Source of the DNA: an uncultured Acidobacteriaceae bacterium
GTDB lineage: Bacteria; Acidobacteriota; Terriglobia; Terriglobales; Acidobacteriaceae
Assembly: GCA_937879855.1 (NCBI GenBank)
Contig: CALFMO010000032.1
Coordinates: 148,988 to 212,987, forward strand
Direction of reading: 5' to 3'
Length of the DNA stretch: 64,000 bases
The notes beneath the pieces were generated by a model. That model searched no databases. It was not told the origin of the DNA and was given only the letters and a program-made list of their open reading frames with translations. Position 1 is the first letter of the stretch. Each line of letters opens with the position of its first letter. Positions 26,940 to 35,204 of the stretch are shown in pieces. Position numbers and translations under genes: made by a program.

Positions 26940-28193
26940 ATGTCGACGCTCTGGAAATCTCGCTACGCGCAGCGCACGCTGGGAATCAAAAGCTCCGCCA
27001 TCCGCGAGCTTCTGAAAGTCACGCAGAAGCCGGAGATCATCTCCTTCGGCGGCGGACTCCCCGCACCCGACGTTTTCCCGGTCAAGCGCTTCGAAGACGC
27101 CTGCCACAAAGTCCTCACCGAGCACGGCGCGCAGGCTCTGCAATACGGCACCACCGAAGGCTACCAACCCCTGCGCGAGATGATCGCGCGCAACCTCGCC
27201 CGCTACCGAATCATCGCCAGCGCTGACAATGTCCTTATCACCTCCGGCTCGCAACAGGCTCTCGATCTGATCGGCAAGCTGCTCATCAATCGCGGCGACC
27301 GCGTACTCGTTGAGGCCCCCACATACTTAGGCGCTCTGCAGGCCTTCAATGTCTACGGCGCGCAATACGTCTCCGTTGCGGTCGACGACGACGGACTGCT
27401 CACCGATCAGCTCGATCCCAGCCTGCGCGCCGGGCCCAAGTTCATGTACGTCCTGCCGAATTTCCAGAATCCCGCAGGAGTTACCCTATCGGAAGGCCGG
27501 CGCCACCAGCTCATTCTCCTCGCCGACAAATACGGCATCCCCATCATCGAAGACGATCCTTACGGCCAGTTGCGTTACGAAGGTGAGCACATTCCCCCGC
27601 TCGTCGTCCTCGACCGCGAGAACCTGCGCCGCGACAACGGCTTCACCCTCGGCAACGTCATTTACCTCAGCACCTTCTCAAAGACTCTTGCGCCGGGAAT
27701 CCGCCTGGCGTGGATCGTCGCCCCCGAAGACGTGATCAGCAAGCTGGTACAACTGAAGCAGGCGGCCGACCTGCACACCTCGACCTTCGCCCAATATGTT
27801 GTGTATGAAGTCGCTCGTGACGGATTCCTCGACCAGCACGTCAAGTTGATCCGGCAAGTCTATCGCGAGCGCCGCGACGTTATGCTCAACTCTCTGCACC
27901 AGTACTTCCCCCCGGAAGTTACCTGGACTCATCCTCAGGGCGGCCTGTTTCTGTGGGCAACGATGCCGGAAGGCACCGATTCGCAGTCCCTTCTCCGTTC
28001 TGCGCTGGCGGAAAATGTGGCTTTCGTCCCCGGCGATAGTTTCTACGCCGAGAACAGTCACGAGGGCGGCCGCCACATGCGCCTGAACTTCTCCTACTGC
28101 CAGCCAGAGCAAATTCACGAAGGCATCCGCCGCCTCTCCGTAGCGGTGAAGATGCAACTGCGCGCGAACCATCACGCTTCGCCAGTGAGGTAA
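26940..28193 (+). CDS. PLP-dependent aminotransferase, class I/II (2-aminoadipate/MocR-core type)
   Basis: A 417-residue fold-type I enzyme. Family features: IISFGGGLPAPDVFPV at the N-terminus, ITSGSQQALDLIGKLL, YVLPNFQNPAGVTLS, IIEDDPYGQLRYEG, and the PLP lysine in LSTFSKTLAPGIRLAW (near residue 243). This subgroup lacks a GntR domain and includes 2-aminoadipate and aromatic or branched-chain transaminases, so the amino donor cannot be told. GGAGGAA precedes the ATG. It follows maeB by 135 bases containing repeats, so co-transcription is uncertain. Confidence 0.92.
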   Translation: MSTLWKSRYAQRTLGIKSSAIRELLKVTQKPEIISFGGGLPAPDVFPVKRFEDACHKVLTEHGAQALQYGTTEGYQPLREMIARNLARYRIIASADNVLITSGSQQALDLIGKLLINRGDRVLVEAPTYLGALQAFNVYGAQYVSVAVDDDGLLTDQLDPSLRAGPKFMYVLPNFQNPAGVTLSEGRRHQLILLADKYGIPIIEDDPYGQLRYEGEHIPPLVVLDRENLRRDNGFTLGNVIYLSTFSKTLAPGIRLAWIVAPEDVISKLVQLKQAADLHTSTFAQYVVYEVARDGFLDQHVKLIRQVYRERRDVMLNSLHQYFPPEVTWTHPQGGLFLWATMPEGTDSQSLLRSALAENVAFVPGDSFYAENSHEGGRHMRLNFSYCQPEQIHEGIRRLSVAVKMQLRANHHASPVR

Positions 28194-28242
28194 AGCCGTT
28201 GCCAGTAGAGTCGGGTCGCAGCCCCGGCGGCAAGGCAAGTAT

Positions 28243-28265
28243 GGGACAGCCGCCCTCGGCTGTCC
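28243..28265. repeat. Single copy of the GGGACAGCCG palindromic repeat
   Basis: Member of the family described at 23843-23963, followed by a second small palindrome GCCGGGCGCCAGCCCGGC. It lies in the 255-base gap after the aminotransferase. Confidence 0.7.
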
Positions 28266-28302
28266 GCCGGGCGCCAGCCCGGCATCTTTCGTCAGCAGTT
28301 CC

Positions 28303-28318
28303 GGTGACCACAATCACA
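28303..28318. promoter_or_regulatory. CRP/FNR-type site GGTGA-CCACAA-TCACA
   Basis: Nine of ten half-site bases match. It lies 131 bases before the start of the two-haem protein gene. TGTAAT at 28367-28372 is the best -10 candidate, which would put the site centre about 68 bases before transcription start, a class I-like distance. Confidence 0.5.
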
Positions 28319-28448
28319 TTTTCCGGTGACGCAAAACACCGCCCGATCCGCCCCCAAGACCCATCCTGTAATTGCCCAAACTGTCGTCAAGTTGGGCAAG
28401 CCGACAGCTGATGGCTGAAACCTGACAGCTGTTTTGCGGAGGTGCTCT

Positions 28449-29015
28449 ATGACGGTCTCGGTACTGATTGCTCTTGCCGTCGTCACTCTCGCGGTAGGTC
28501 TCTTTGTCTTTCGCGCTATCCCCGGAGTCCGCGCCTACTTCGACTACCGCGGAAAGCGGATCATCACCTGTCCAGAAACTCACACGGCCGCGGCCGTCAA
28601 CGTCGCCGCCGGAGAAGCCGCTGTAGGAGCCTTCCTCACCGAGCCCACGCTTCGCCTGAAAGAATGTTCACGCTGGCCCGAGCGCCAGGACTGTGGCCAG
28701 GAATGCCTGCAGCAGATCGAAACCGATCCCGCAAACTGCCTGATGTGGAATATCGTCTCGCAGTGGTATGAAGGGAAGAACTGCGTGTTTTGCCACAAAC
28801 CGATCGGCTCGCTTCATCATCTCGATCACGCGCCCGCATTGTTAGGGCCGGATTTCAAGACTGCGGAGTGGAGAGAGTTCCGCCCCGAGCAGCTTCCCGA
28901 AGTCTTCTCCAGATATCAAGCGGTTTGCTGGAATTGCCACGTGGCGGAAACCTTCCGCCGCCTGCATCCTGAACTGATCGTCGACCGGCCCGTTGAATCC
29001 AGGCAGATGATGTAG
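28449..29015 (+). CDS. Membrane-anchored protein with two CxxCH haem-binding motifs
   Basis: 188 residues from the ATG at 28449, preceded by GCGGAGG (an upstream in-frame TTG is unlikely). One N-terminal membrane segment (residues 4-23) anchors a periplasmic domain. CVFCH (112-116) and CWNCH (160-164) are c-type haem attachment motifs. Further cysteines (41, 73, 82, 86, 97) and HHLDH near 123-127 may bind metal or form disulfides. No standard cytochrome family is recognised; the spacing is unlike class I cytochrome c. A CRP/FNR-type site lies upstream, consistent with a respiratory role. An alternative is that CxxC pairs bind iron-sulfur or zinc and haem is absent. Confidence 0.78.
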   Translation: MTVSVLIALAVVTLAVGLFVFRAIPGVRAYFDYRGKRIITCPETHTAAAVNVAAGEAAVGAFLTEPTLRLKECSRWPERQDCGQECLQQIETDPANCLMWNIVSQWYEGKNCVFCHKPIGSLHHLDHAPALLGPDFKTAEWREFRPEQLPEVFSRYQAVCWNCHVAETFRRLHPELIVDRPVESRQMM

Positions 29016-29097
29016 GAATCTGCCTAACCTACGCGCGGCGAGGCGTGAACAATTCCCGGATGTTGCTCTGACGGAGTGTATGACACGAGCGGGCGCT

Positions 29098-30000
29098 CTA
29101 AGGCACGGAATTTGCAGTCTCGCGGTTACGCTTGCGGAATACTCTACGCTGAATGTCAGGCCAAAACTCATCAAAGAGGCCGCCCAAAGTGCCATATCCC
29201 AAAGCAATCGTCGCCCGGCTCAAGGTCAGCACCGCACCTCGATCATTTTCATAGACAGGGATCGCTGGGGTAGTGGACGTGGCCGGAATTGTGCGAATCA
29301 GCGAGTTTCCCGGATAGTACAAATTCGAAATCGCCCCGCTGGTGAATGCTCCCAGCACGTTCGAAAAATTGAATTGTCGTCCACCTTTGTCCGTGTGACA
29401 GACAAATTCCTGTTTCAGGCCGTAGACCAATCGATGTCCATAGCCGCCTTCACCCAGCCGAAAGTATCTGGGATCTTCCTTCAACACGACGGGATAAAAA
29501 TAATTACTCCAGAAGCCGGAAGAAACTTCATCCGCCAGCGAAGCTCCGAAACGTTTCCCGTAGCCCTGCGCCCCCTGACCATAGGCAGGAAATTCGTTCT
29601 GCCCCTGGCTTAACGCTGCCTGCACCCCGACGACGCCGATCGTCACCGGATCGAACGCCGACTTAGCGAACAAATGAAATTTCTCGCCTCGCGTCAATGC
29701 AGGCGCATCCTGCCGGCTGGTCACGCCAAACTGTGGCAGCACGCCGAGAGCGCGTTGCGATTGTTCCTTACGCTCGATCTCTTTTTCTTTCTGCGACTTG
29801 ATTCCCGAACTTTTGTCTGCTCGCGAAGCAGGCGCCTCTGGCCGTGGACTTGGAGTCGGCTCCGACTTCTGATCCTGGGGCGAACTCTGCTGTCCCGCAG
29901 AAAGGCCGCAGCCCACGCTCAGCACGATAACCGCCAAGAACAGTTGGACCAAGACCTCCAACTGTCTGGGCTTTTTCGCAGATAGAGTGTCTGGATTCAA
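29098..30000 (-). CDS. Secreted protein of unknown function, paralogue of the next gene upstream
   Basis: About 300 residues. The frame is open further upstream but would overlap the preceding gene by 92 bases; the TTG at 30000, 13 bases after that stop, is preferred, with an ATG at 30036 as alternative. N-terminal hydrophobic signal (LVQLFLAVIVLSVGC) followed by a Pro/Ser/Glu-rich linker. The folded part shares segments with its neighbour: LGVLPQFGVTS versus LGIMPNYRAVS, a KFHLFAKSAFDP stretch, EDPRYFRLGEGG, YYPGN and a C-terminal FWPDIQRRVF. Likely an outer-membrane or periplasmic protein by its aromatic-rich, Gly-rich strands. Family not recognised. Confidence 0.75.
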   Translation of the reverse strand: MNPDTLSAKKPRQLEVLVQLFLAVIVLSVGCGLSAGQQSSPQDQKSEPTPSPRPEAPASRADKSSGIKSQKEKEIERKEQSQRALGVLPQFGVTSRQDAPALTRGEKFHLFAKSAFDPVTIGVVGVQAALSQGQNEFPAYGQGAQGYGKRFGASLADEVSSGFWSNYFYPVVLKEDPRYFRLGEGGYGHRLVYGLKQEFVCHTDKGGRQFNFSNVLGAFTSGAISNLYYPGNSLIRTIPATSTTPAIPVYENDRGAVLTLSRATIALGYGTLGGLFDEFWPDIQRRVFRKRNRETANSVP

Positions 30001-30013
30001 AACAGTGATTACC

Positions 30014-30817
30014 TTACGGATGACGATGGAGCACATGCGTCGCAATGTCAGGCCAGAACTCGCGAAACGTGTTCGTGAGCGCATCCCTCCCCATCGCCCA
30101 TCCATATTTCACCGCTAGTGCCCCCGCGGTACGATCCGAGCTGGGGTAATAGGAGAGTGAGATTCCCTGGGCAGCCGCTCGCCCGAAAATTTCGGACGCG
30201 TTCAGGGTATTGTTGCCATTGTAATCGGGGGTAATCAGAATCCGAGTCGCCGCATAAATCGCGCGTTTCAGAAACTTGCCCTCGCCCATGGCATAGTAGC
30301 GCTCGTCCTCATGCAACACGGTGGGAAAGGCAAAAATCACCATGTAATTGCCCACTGTCTTGTCGACAAAACCGTGCCAGTAATATTGTCCGAACCCGGG
30401 CATGCCTTCCCCCAACTTCGGATGTGCGTCTGACCACTCCGCGAAGGCCGAGGTGATGCCCACGAATACAAACGAGGAGTAATCGAAACTGTTCAGCGTG
30501 GCGATCTTGAATGCCTCCTTCGGCGTTGGCGGTGGAGGGGTCGCACCCGCGCTTACCGCGCGGTAGTTGGGCATAATCCCCAAGATTCGTTTGGGTTGTT
30601 CCTTCGAAGGCGGTGCCCCAGCCGTGGCCGGAGCCTGGTCCTTAACCGCCGACGGGGCGGATGGCACCGTCGGATCCGCGGCAGGCGCCTGTGGTTGGCT
30701 CTGCGTCGACGAATCTCCACTCGATGGCGGGATGCCTTCTTGTGCGACAGCCAATAACGGCAAAAGGCTAGCGAGCACAACACCCGCCGCAAGTCTTGCG
30801 GCAAACTTAGTAGACAA
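30014..30817 (-). CDS. Secreted protein of unknown function, first of a tandem paralogous pair
   Basis: 267 residues, TTG start with GAGGAAA upstream. Signal peptide (residues 8-25, ending AVA), then a Ser/Pro/Ala linker (about 30-75), then a domain shared with the gene at 29098: RILGIMPNYRAVS, EAFKIATLNSFDYSSFVFVG, HEDERYYAMGEGKF, SLSYYPSSDRT and FWPDIATHVL. The two stand 13 bases apart and arose by tandem duplication with strong divergence. The alternating hydrophobic pattern suggests a small outer-membrane barrel or lipid-facing protein; not proven. Confidence 0.78.
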   Translation of the reverse strand: MSTKFAARLAAGVVLASLLPLLAVAQEGIPPSSGDSSTQSQPQAPAADPTVPSAPSAVKDQAPATAGAPPSKEQPKRILGIMPNYRAVSAGATPPPPTPKEAFKIATLNSFDYSSFVFVGITSAFAEWSDAHPKLGEGMPGFGQYYWHGFVDKTVGNYMVIFAFPTVLHEDERYYAMGEGKFLKRAIYAATRILITPDYNGNNTLNASEIFGRAAAQGISLSYYPSSDRTAGALAVKYGWAMGRDALTNTFREFWPDIATHVLHRHP

Positions 30818-30987
30818 GAATTTTCCTCGACATAGAATCAGTCCCCCGCTGCTTTGAACGATAGATGCGCCGTTTGGAACTGGAGATTTCTTTTATTCTA
30901 TCAATCCTGCGACATCCTTCTTCTTCGAACTATTAACGATTTACATTCGTTTACAACACTTTCGGCCGTGTCCTGAAGGCACAGACT

Positions 30988-31025
30988 CCCGAAAAGAAAA
31001 GAGCGACCGAAATTTCCAGCCGCCC
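30988..31025 (-). terminator. Probable terminator after the TonB-dependent receptor gene
   Basis: On the minus strand GCGGCTG can pair with CGGTCGC (two wobble pairs) around a 7-base loop, followed by TCTTTTCTTTT. It lies 24 bases after the receptor stop. The stem is weak. Confidence 0.5.
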
Positions 31026-31048
31026 TCTCATCTTGACTATGCCTCACC

Positions 31049-33784
31049 TTAGAAGTGGAACCCCAGTTCCGCCGTTAGCGTTCTGGGTGTGACGTAGTGC
31101 GTTCCGCTAAATGTGGAGAGGAAGTTGTAGAGTGCGTACTTGTTGGTCACATTGATGGCCGTGAGGCGCACGCTGACTTTATATTTGTCGCCCTTAAAAA
31201 TGTTGTCGTGCCCGATCGCGACGTCAAACAAACTTCGCGCCGCAATTCGCGCAGGATTCTTATCATCGTTCTCCGTGTTCGGAGCCGGTACCTGCAACAG
31301 ACTGGATCCGAATTGCGATACCGGACACGGATTGGGCAGCGGCCGTGTCGGAGTCGCGCGTGCGGCGCCACAAAAAAGTCCCGCTTCGAATTCCTGGTCG
31401 GCCGTTAACGGAACCCCGAACGAATCCGTCATCGCGATCGCTCGAGCGCCGCTGGAATCGGTCGTGGTCTGCGCGCAATTCCCACCGTAGCAGGGAGTCT
31501 GCCCGGCCACCTGCCCACTGTCATACCGCCAGTTGAATCCGAACCACGGGCCCGCGTTCCAGGGTTGATATTGCAGATGCGTGGTCGAATTGAACTTCTC
31601 ATCGTGGTCAATCCGGAATGGAGTCGAACCAGAAGCCAGCACGGTGGACGGTACCGCTCCCGCTCCCCCAATCTGCGGCGTGAAGAACCGCGCCGCCACG
31701 CTGGAGAAGACTGCCAGCGCTGAGAACCCGTGCAAGTTCGGAACGCTCACGCGCCCCGCATATCCCGGAATCTTCGACCGCTCCCATTCCACCGGAAATG
31801 TAATCGGTGTATTGCCCAGAATGCTGAAGTCATAACCATTATGGGTGTACTTCCAAATGTATTCGCCGGAGAATACGAGATAGCGCCCAAATGCCTGCTG
31901 GATTCCCGCATGAAACTCGTTGCGCCAGCCCGGAGCCAGCGGAGTTGGCTGTCCCGCTTCAAAGCATCCCAATAGCGGATTCAGCACTGTGTTATTGCAC
32001 CCGGTGCTGGAAAGAATCAGGTTCTCATTAAACGGAGTTTCCAACACGCGCGCATACGAAACCCGCAGCACGGTTTTGGTCTTCTTTATGTTGTAGGCGA
32101 CCCCAAGACGTGGCTCGGCCTCCCGATGGGTAGAAAGGCCATTGTAAAAGTCCCCGCGTAGCCCGAGGTTGAAGGCCCAGCTTCCCTTGGTGATGTTGTC
32201 CTCGAGATAGAGGGCAAACTCCTTCACGTCTGTGTGGCCGTTGAAATTATAGAGATCGCCTCCACCGGGTTGGGTCAAATCGTAGGGGAACAAATCCGTA
32301 CATGGCGAATCGATCGCCTGGTGCGTGACGCTGTTGTAGCAGGGATTGCCATTTGTGTCCGTCAGCGACGGTAGAAGCGTCGGGTCGACGACGCCCAGTC
32401 GGTCGTTTTCGTTGAGAAAAGTTTGCTGATAAACCGCTCCCGCCTTCAGATTGTGAATCCCTTTAACGTACGACAACTGCGAACGCAGGCCGGCGTTGGT
32501 TAGTGTCCGATCCTGTCCCACCGTTTCCCGCTGCAGGTTTGTCGGGCCGAGATCAGCGAACGGGTTGCCGCTCGGATAGTAATTAAAGTGGTCGCGCCGG
32601 ACGAAAGCGCCCAGCGTGAACACCGAGTTTGAATTGATGAGCCGTGTCCAAGACGGCGCAATGTTGAAAGTCTGAATCTGCGAGCGCTGGTCGGACGGGC
32701 CTACGACGTTCCCGTTGGGATCAAGCCCGCCATTATTGACTACAACCCCGTTCCAGGGAGTGGCATTTTGCGCGTCGAAAGTGTTCGGTGTCTGGAACCA
32801 CGAACGTGTGTACTCGAAGTTAACGTGCAGTGAGTCCGCCGCGGAAAGCTGATAGTCCACGCGATCAAACAGATTTTCCTCGTTCCCCTTGTCATGCATC
32901 ACAACAAACTCAGGAGGATCGAGAAATCGTCCGCTATTTAGACCACTCGCCGAAATGAAATTTCCCCAGCTCTTGCCCCCATAGGCCATGTTGAACGCAA
33001 CGTTCGAGGTTCCAAAGGAACCATAGGAAGCCGTCAGGCTCCCGTGCGGCGTCGTGACACCCTGTCCCGACTGCGTCGTGACATTAATGACGACGCTAGT
33101 CTTGTCCCCGTATTCCGCGGGCGGCGCTCCTGAGATTACTTCCATCGACTGAATCGCATCCATGGGAATCTGGTTGGAGAAGACTTTGCTCTGCTGATCG
33201 GTGATCGGCTGCCCATCCACGGAAAAAGAATTTTCAGCGTGATCGCCCAAACCTTGAAAGAGCCCATTGGAGTCGGCCGAAATGCCTGGGGTAGCCAACG
33301 TAACCAGCGAACTTACCGACGACGATTGGCTTTCCAGCGGCAGCTTATTGAATAGATTCCTGTCCACGTCGGTGTGGAACGTCGGATCGTTCTCGATCAG
33401 ATCTCCGGCTTCCGCTGCCACCGTGACCTGTTCCGTGGAAGTCGCCACTTGCAGTTTGACGGCAACATTGAGCGGAACCGAGGAGCGTGGTTCCACGTCT
33501 TGCGCTTGGGCCGCAAATCCCGGCGCCGTGACCGTAAGGTGATATGGGTTGAAAGGAATGTTCGTGAACTCGAATTTCCCGGAGTTGTCCGTGGTAGTCG
33601 ACCGGTCAAACCCGCTTACTGGATTGCGAACTTCTACAGTCGCGTTTGGCACCACCGCGCCGGTCGAATCAACCACCGTGCCACTGATCGAACCAGAGTT
33701 TCCCGTAGACTGTGCCCAGCCGGCGGCGGCCATGAAAGTGGCGGCGAAAATGGCGATCAAACGCCATTTGTAAAGAGTAGGCAT
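31049..33784 (-). CDS. TonB-dependent outer-membrane receptor with carboxypeptidase-regulatory domain
   Basis: About 911 residues from the ATG at 33784, which has CAGGAGGATGCA upstream; an upstream in-frame ATG at 33826 precedes that site and is rejected. Signal peptide (ending GWAQ), then a carboxypeptidase-regulatory-like beta domain (GSISGTVVDSTGAVVPNATV, about residues 30-110), a plug domain (ENSFSVDGQPITDQQ, MEVISGAPPAEYGDKTSVVINV), and a long 22-strand-type barrel ending LTAELGFHF. This Oar/CarboxypepD_reg group is very common in Acidobacteriota and thought to import polymers or metal complexes. The DUF2946-like gene just upstream hints at metal, but the ligand is unknown. Confidence 0.92.
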   Translation of the reverse strand: MPTLYKWRLIAIFAATFMAAAGWAQSTGNSGSISGTVVDSTGAVVPNATVEVRNPVSGFDRSTTTDNSGKFEFTNIPFNPYHLTVTAPGFAAQAQDVEPRSSVPLNVAVKLQVATSTEQVTVAAEAGDLIENDPTFHTDVDRNLFNKLPLESQSSSVSSLVTLATPGISADSNGLFQGLGDHAENSFSVDGQPITDQQSKVFSNQIPMDAIQSMEVISGAPPAEYGDKTSVVINVTTQSGQGVTTPHGSLTASYGSFGTSNVAFNMAYGGKSWGNFISASGLNSGRFLDPPEFVVMHDKGNEENLFDRVDYQLSAADSLHVNFEYTRSWFQTPNTFDAQNATPWNGVVVNNGGLDPNGNVVGPSDQRSQIQTFNIAPSWTRLINSNSVFTLGAFVRRDHFNYYPSGNPFADLGPTNLQRETVGQDRTLTNAGLRSQLSYVKGIHNLKAGAVYQQTFLNENDRLGVVDPTLLPSLTDTNGNPCYNSVTHQAIDSPCTDLFPYDLTQPGGGDLYNFNGHTDVKEFALYLEDNITKGSWAFNLGLRGDFYNGLSTHREAEPRLGVAYNIKKTKTVLRVSYARVLETPFNENLILSSTGCNNTVLNPLLGCFEAGQPTPLAPGWRNEFHAGIQQAFGRYLVFSGEYIWKYTHNGYDFSILGNTPITFPVEWERSKIPGYAGRVSVPNLHGFSALAVFSSVAARFFTPQIGGAGAVPSTVLASGSTPFRIDHDEKFNSTTHLQYQPWNAGPWFGFNWRYDSGQVAGQTPCYGGNCAQTTTDSSGARAIAMTDSFGVPLTADQEFEAGLFCGAARATPTRPLPNPCPVSQFGSSLLQVPAPNTENDDKNPARIAARSLFDVAIGHDNIFKGDKYKVSVRLTAINVTNKYALYNFLSTFSGTHYVTPRTLTAELGFHF

Positions 33785-33855
33785 TGCATCCTCCTGAGGA
33801 TGAAGAGAGTAGGGAATCGCCGGCACGAGTGCCGGAGGTCGAATCGGGTGAGTCC

Positions 33856-34125
33856 CTACAGGACAGGAGGGCCGCGAATGCCCAGGTCAGAAAAATCGAA
33901 CCGGGTCTTCGCGTTGACGTCTTCTTCTCGTAGCAAACCGATCGCGGCAAATTCCGGAGCGGTCGGGCTGGAACCTAAGGTGGGGCTGGCGCTGTGCGCT
34001 ACTACGCAAACCGAGCATGAAGCCGAGTCTCTCTGGGTTGGGTGATGATGGGTAGACTCCGCCGCCGCCGTCCACAACATCAGGGACAGGCACAGCCATG
34101 TCGACCATCGTATCCACAACCGCAT
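33856..34125 (-). CDS. Small secreted DUF2946-like protein with CSVCVVAHSA motif
   Basis: 89 residues. Signal peptide (WSTWLCLSLMLWTAAA), then HHHP and CSVCVVAHSA around residues 26-47, a Ser/Pro linker, and a C-terminal GIRGPPVL. The Cys-X-X-Cys followed by AHS, with a terminal Arg-Pro-Pro-like patch, resembles DUF2946-type proteins that often accompany TonB-dependent (copper) receptors. It ends about 70 bases before the receptor start on the same strand and is probably co-transcribed. A metal-handling role is inferred from the His and Cys content. Confidence 0.6.
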   Translation of the reverse strand: MRLWIRWSTWLCLSLMLWTAAAESTHHHPTQRDSASCSVCVVAHSASPTLGSSPTAPEFAAIGLLREEDVNAKTRFDFSDLGIRGPPVL

Positions 34126-34280
34126 TACTTACCGGACCACGCTTTCCTGCTTTGGGATTAGACTCTTCGAAGCTTATAAGGGTTATCCACCCCAAGGCAA
34201 TCTCGGGCAAGTTACTATAGAGACAAGCGCTTCGTAAGACCTTGGAGTCGCGCGGCACTAAAAAAGATTCGAGAAATCCA

Positions 34281-34378
34281 CCGGCGCAGCCGCGGAGCGG
34301 CGAAAGAATGCAGCCCACAGCGCAAGCTGTGGGGTAGCCCCCGGAAGAGATCAAAAAGCCCCGGAGGGGCGAAAGAAC
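34281..34378. repeat. Intergenic repeat: two CGGAG-GGCGAAAGAA units flanking a CCCACAG/CTGTGGG hairpin
   Basis: CCGCGGAGCGGCGAAAGAA (34290-34308) and CCCCGGAGGGGCGAAAGAA (34359-34377) are two diverged copies of one unit, each with a small self-complementary core. Between them CCCACAGCGCAAGCTGTGGG can fold into a hairpin (34314-34333). The 34126-34420 gap holds no gene. Confidence 0.65.
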
Positions 34379-34420
34379 CGAACCACTCAAAACGCACTAA
34401 TATCCAAACGCGAGGAAATC

Positions 34421-34672
34421 ATGGCAGAACCAACCTACGAAGAACTGAAAGCCAAACTCTCCCAACTCGAAAAAGAAGTCGAAACCAAAAAGCGTTCCGG
34501 CGACCTGATCTTCAAAGTCGGCGAAAAAGGCGGTGTCAGCGTCTACGGCCTCGGACGTTTCCCAGTCACCCTCTACTACGAACAATGGAACCGCCTGCTG
34601 GGCGCTGCCAACGAGATCAAGTCCTTCATGGAAGAAAACAAGTCCAAGCTAAAACTCAAAGACCAGTCGTAA
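34421..34672 (+). CDS. Small conserved-looking soluble protein
   Basis: 83 residues with GAGGAAAT before the ATG. The N-terminal helix is coiled-coil-like (YEELKAKLSQLEKEVETKK), the middle is a beta stretch (DLIFKVGEKGGVSVYGLGRFPVTLYYEQW), and a C-terminal helix ends in Lys-rich sequence. The layout resembles small single-domain proteins of unknown function. It is followed by a strong hairpin, so it is a single-gene unit. Confidence 0.7.
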   Translation: MAEPTYEELKAKLSQLEKEVETKKRSGDLIFKVGEKGGVSVYGLGRFPVTLYYEQWNRLLGAANEIKSFMEENKSKLKLKDQS

Positions 34673-34691
34673 TTAAAAAGAAAACCGGGTG

Positions 34692-34737
34692 CCCCACCCT
34701 TGTCCCGCCGTTTTGTGGCAGGACAGGGTGGGGATTT
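34692..34737 (+). terminator. Hairpin terminator after the 83-residue protein gene
   Basis: CCCCACCCTTGTCCCGCC pairs with GGCAGGACAGGGTGGGG (about 16 pairs with one bulge) around TTTTGT, and T-rich sequence follows (ATTTTGACGTTTCGTTTTTC). The U-run is imperfect, so efficiency is uncertain. Confidence 0.65.
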
Positions 34738-34812
34738 TGACGTTTCGTTTTTCTTCACGAACATCTCACCGAATCATTTCCTGCTGAGGACGCCACGTTC
34801 TGCAAAACCTTC

Positions 34813-34846
34813 TTGACAAATATATATACTAACTAATATATATACT
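34813..34846 (+). promoter_or_regulatory. Promoter and direct-repeat operator of the PadR-permease operon
   Basis: Consensus -35 TTGACA lies at 34813-34818. AATATATATACT occurs twice, at 34819-34830 and 34835-34846, an exact 12-base direct repeat with a 16-base period that covers the spacer and the -10 (TATATA at 34837-34842, spacing 18). A protein bound here would block RNA polymerase. The start codon is only 4 bases after the second repeat, so the leader is very short. Confidence 0.75.
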
Positions 34847-34850
34847 CTCC

Positions 34851-35204
34851 ATGACCAAGGTGGACCCGAACTCCTTCCTCCCCCTCAAGACCCAGTGGTT
34901 CCATATCATGCTCTCCCTCGCCGGCGGGGAGCAGCACGGCTACGGAATCATGCAGGAAGTCCTGAACCGCACCACCGGAAAAGTGCGCCTGTGGCCCGCC
35001 ACGCTCTATGGATCGATCAAGCGCCTGATCGAAGCCGAACTCATCGCCGAATCCGACGACCGCCCCGCTCCCGAGCATGACGACGCCCGCCGCCGCTATT
35101 ACCGCCTCACACCGCTCGGCCGCCGTGTGCTTGACGCGGAGTGCGAGCGCCTCCAGGAATTGGTTCGCGCCATTCAAATGAAGCGAAGGATGGTAACGGA
35201 ATGA
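34851..35204 (+). CDS. PadR-family transcriptional regulator
   Basis: 117 residues, the typical short PadR form: HIMLSLAGGEQHGYGIMQEVLNRTTG (first helices of the winged helix), LWPATLYGSIKRLIEAELIAESDD (recognition helix and wing), RRRYYRLTPLGRRVLDAECERLQELV (wing and dimer helix). It probably represses its own operon through the 12-base direct repeat over the promoter. The stop codon overlaps the permease start (ATGA), the usual PadR-ADOP arrangement in Acidobacteriota. Confidence 0.93.
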   Translation: MTKVDPNSFLPLKTQWFHIMLSLAGGEQHGYGIMQEVLNRTTGKVRLWPATLYGSIKRLIEAELIAESDDRPAPEHDDARRRYYRLTPLGRRVLDAECERLQELVRAIQMKRRMVTE

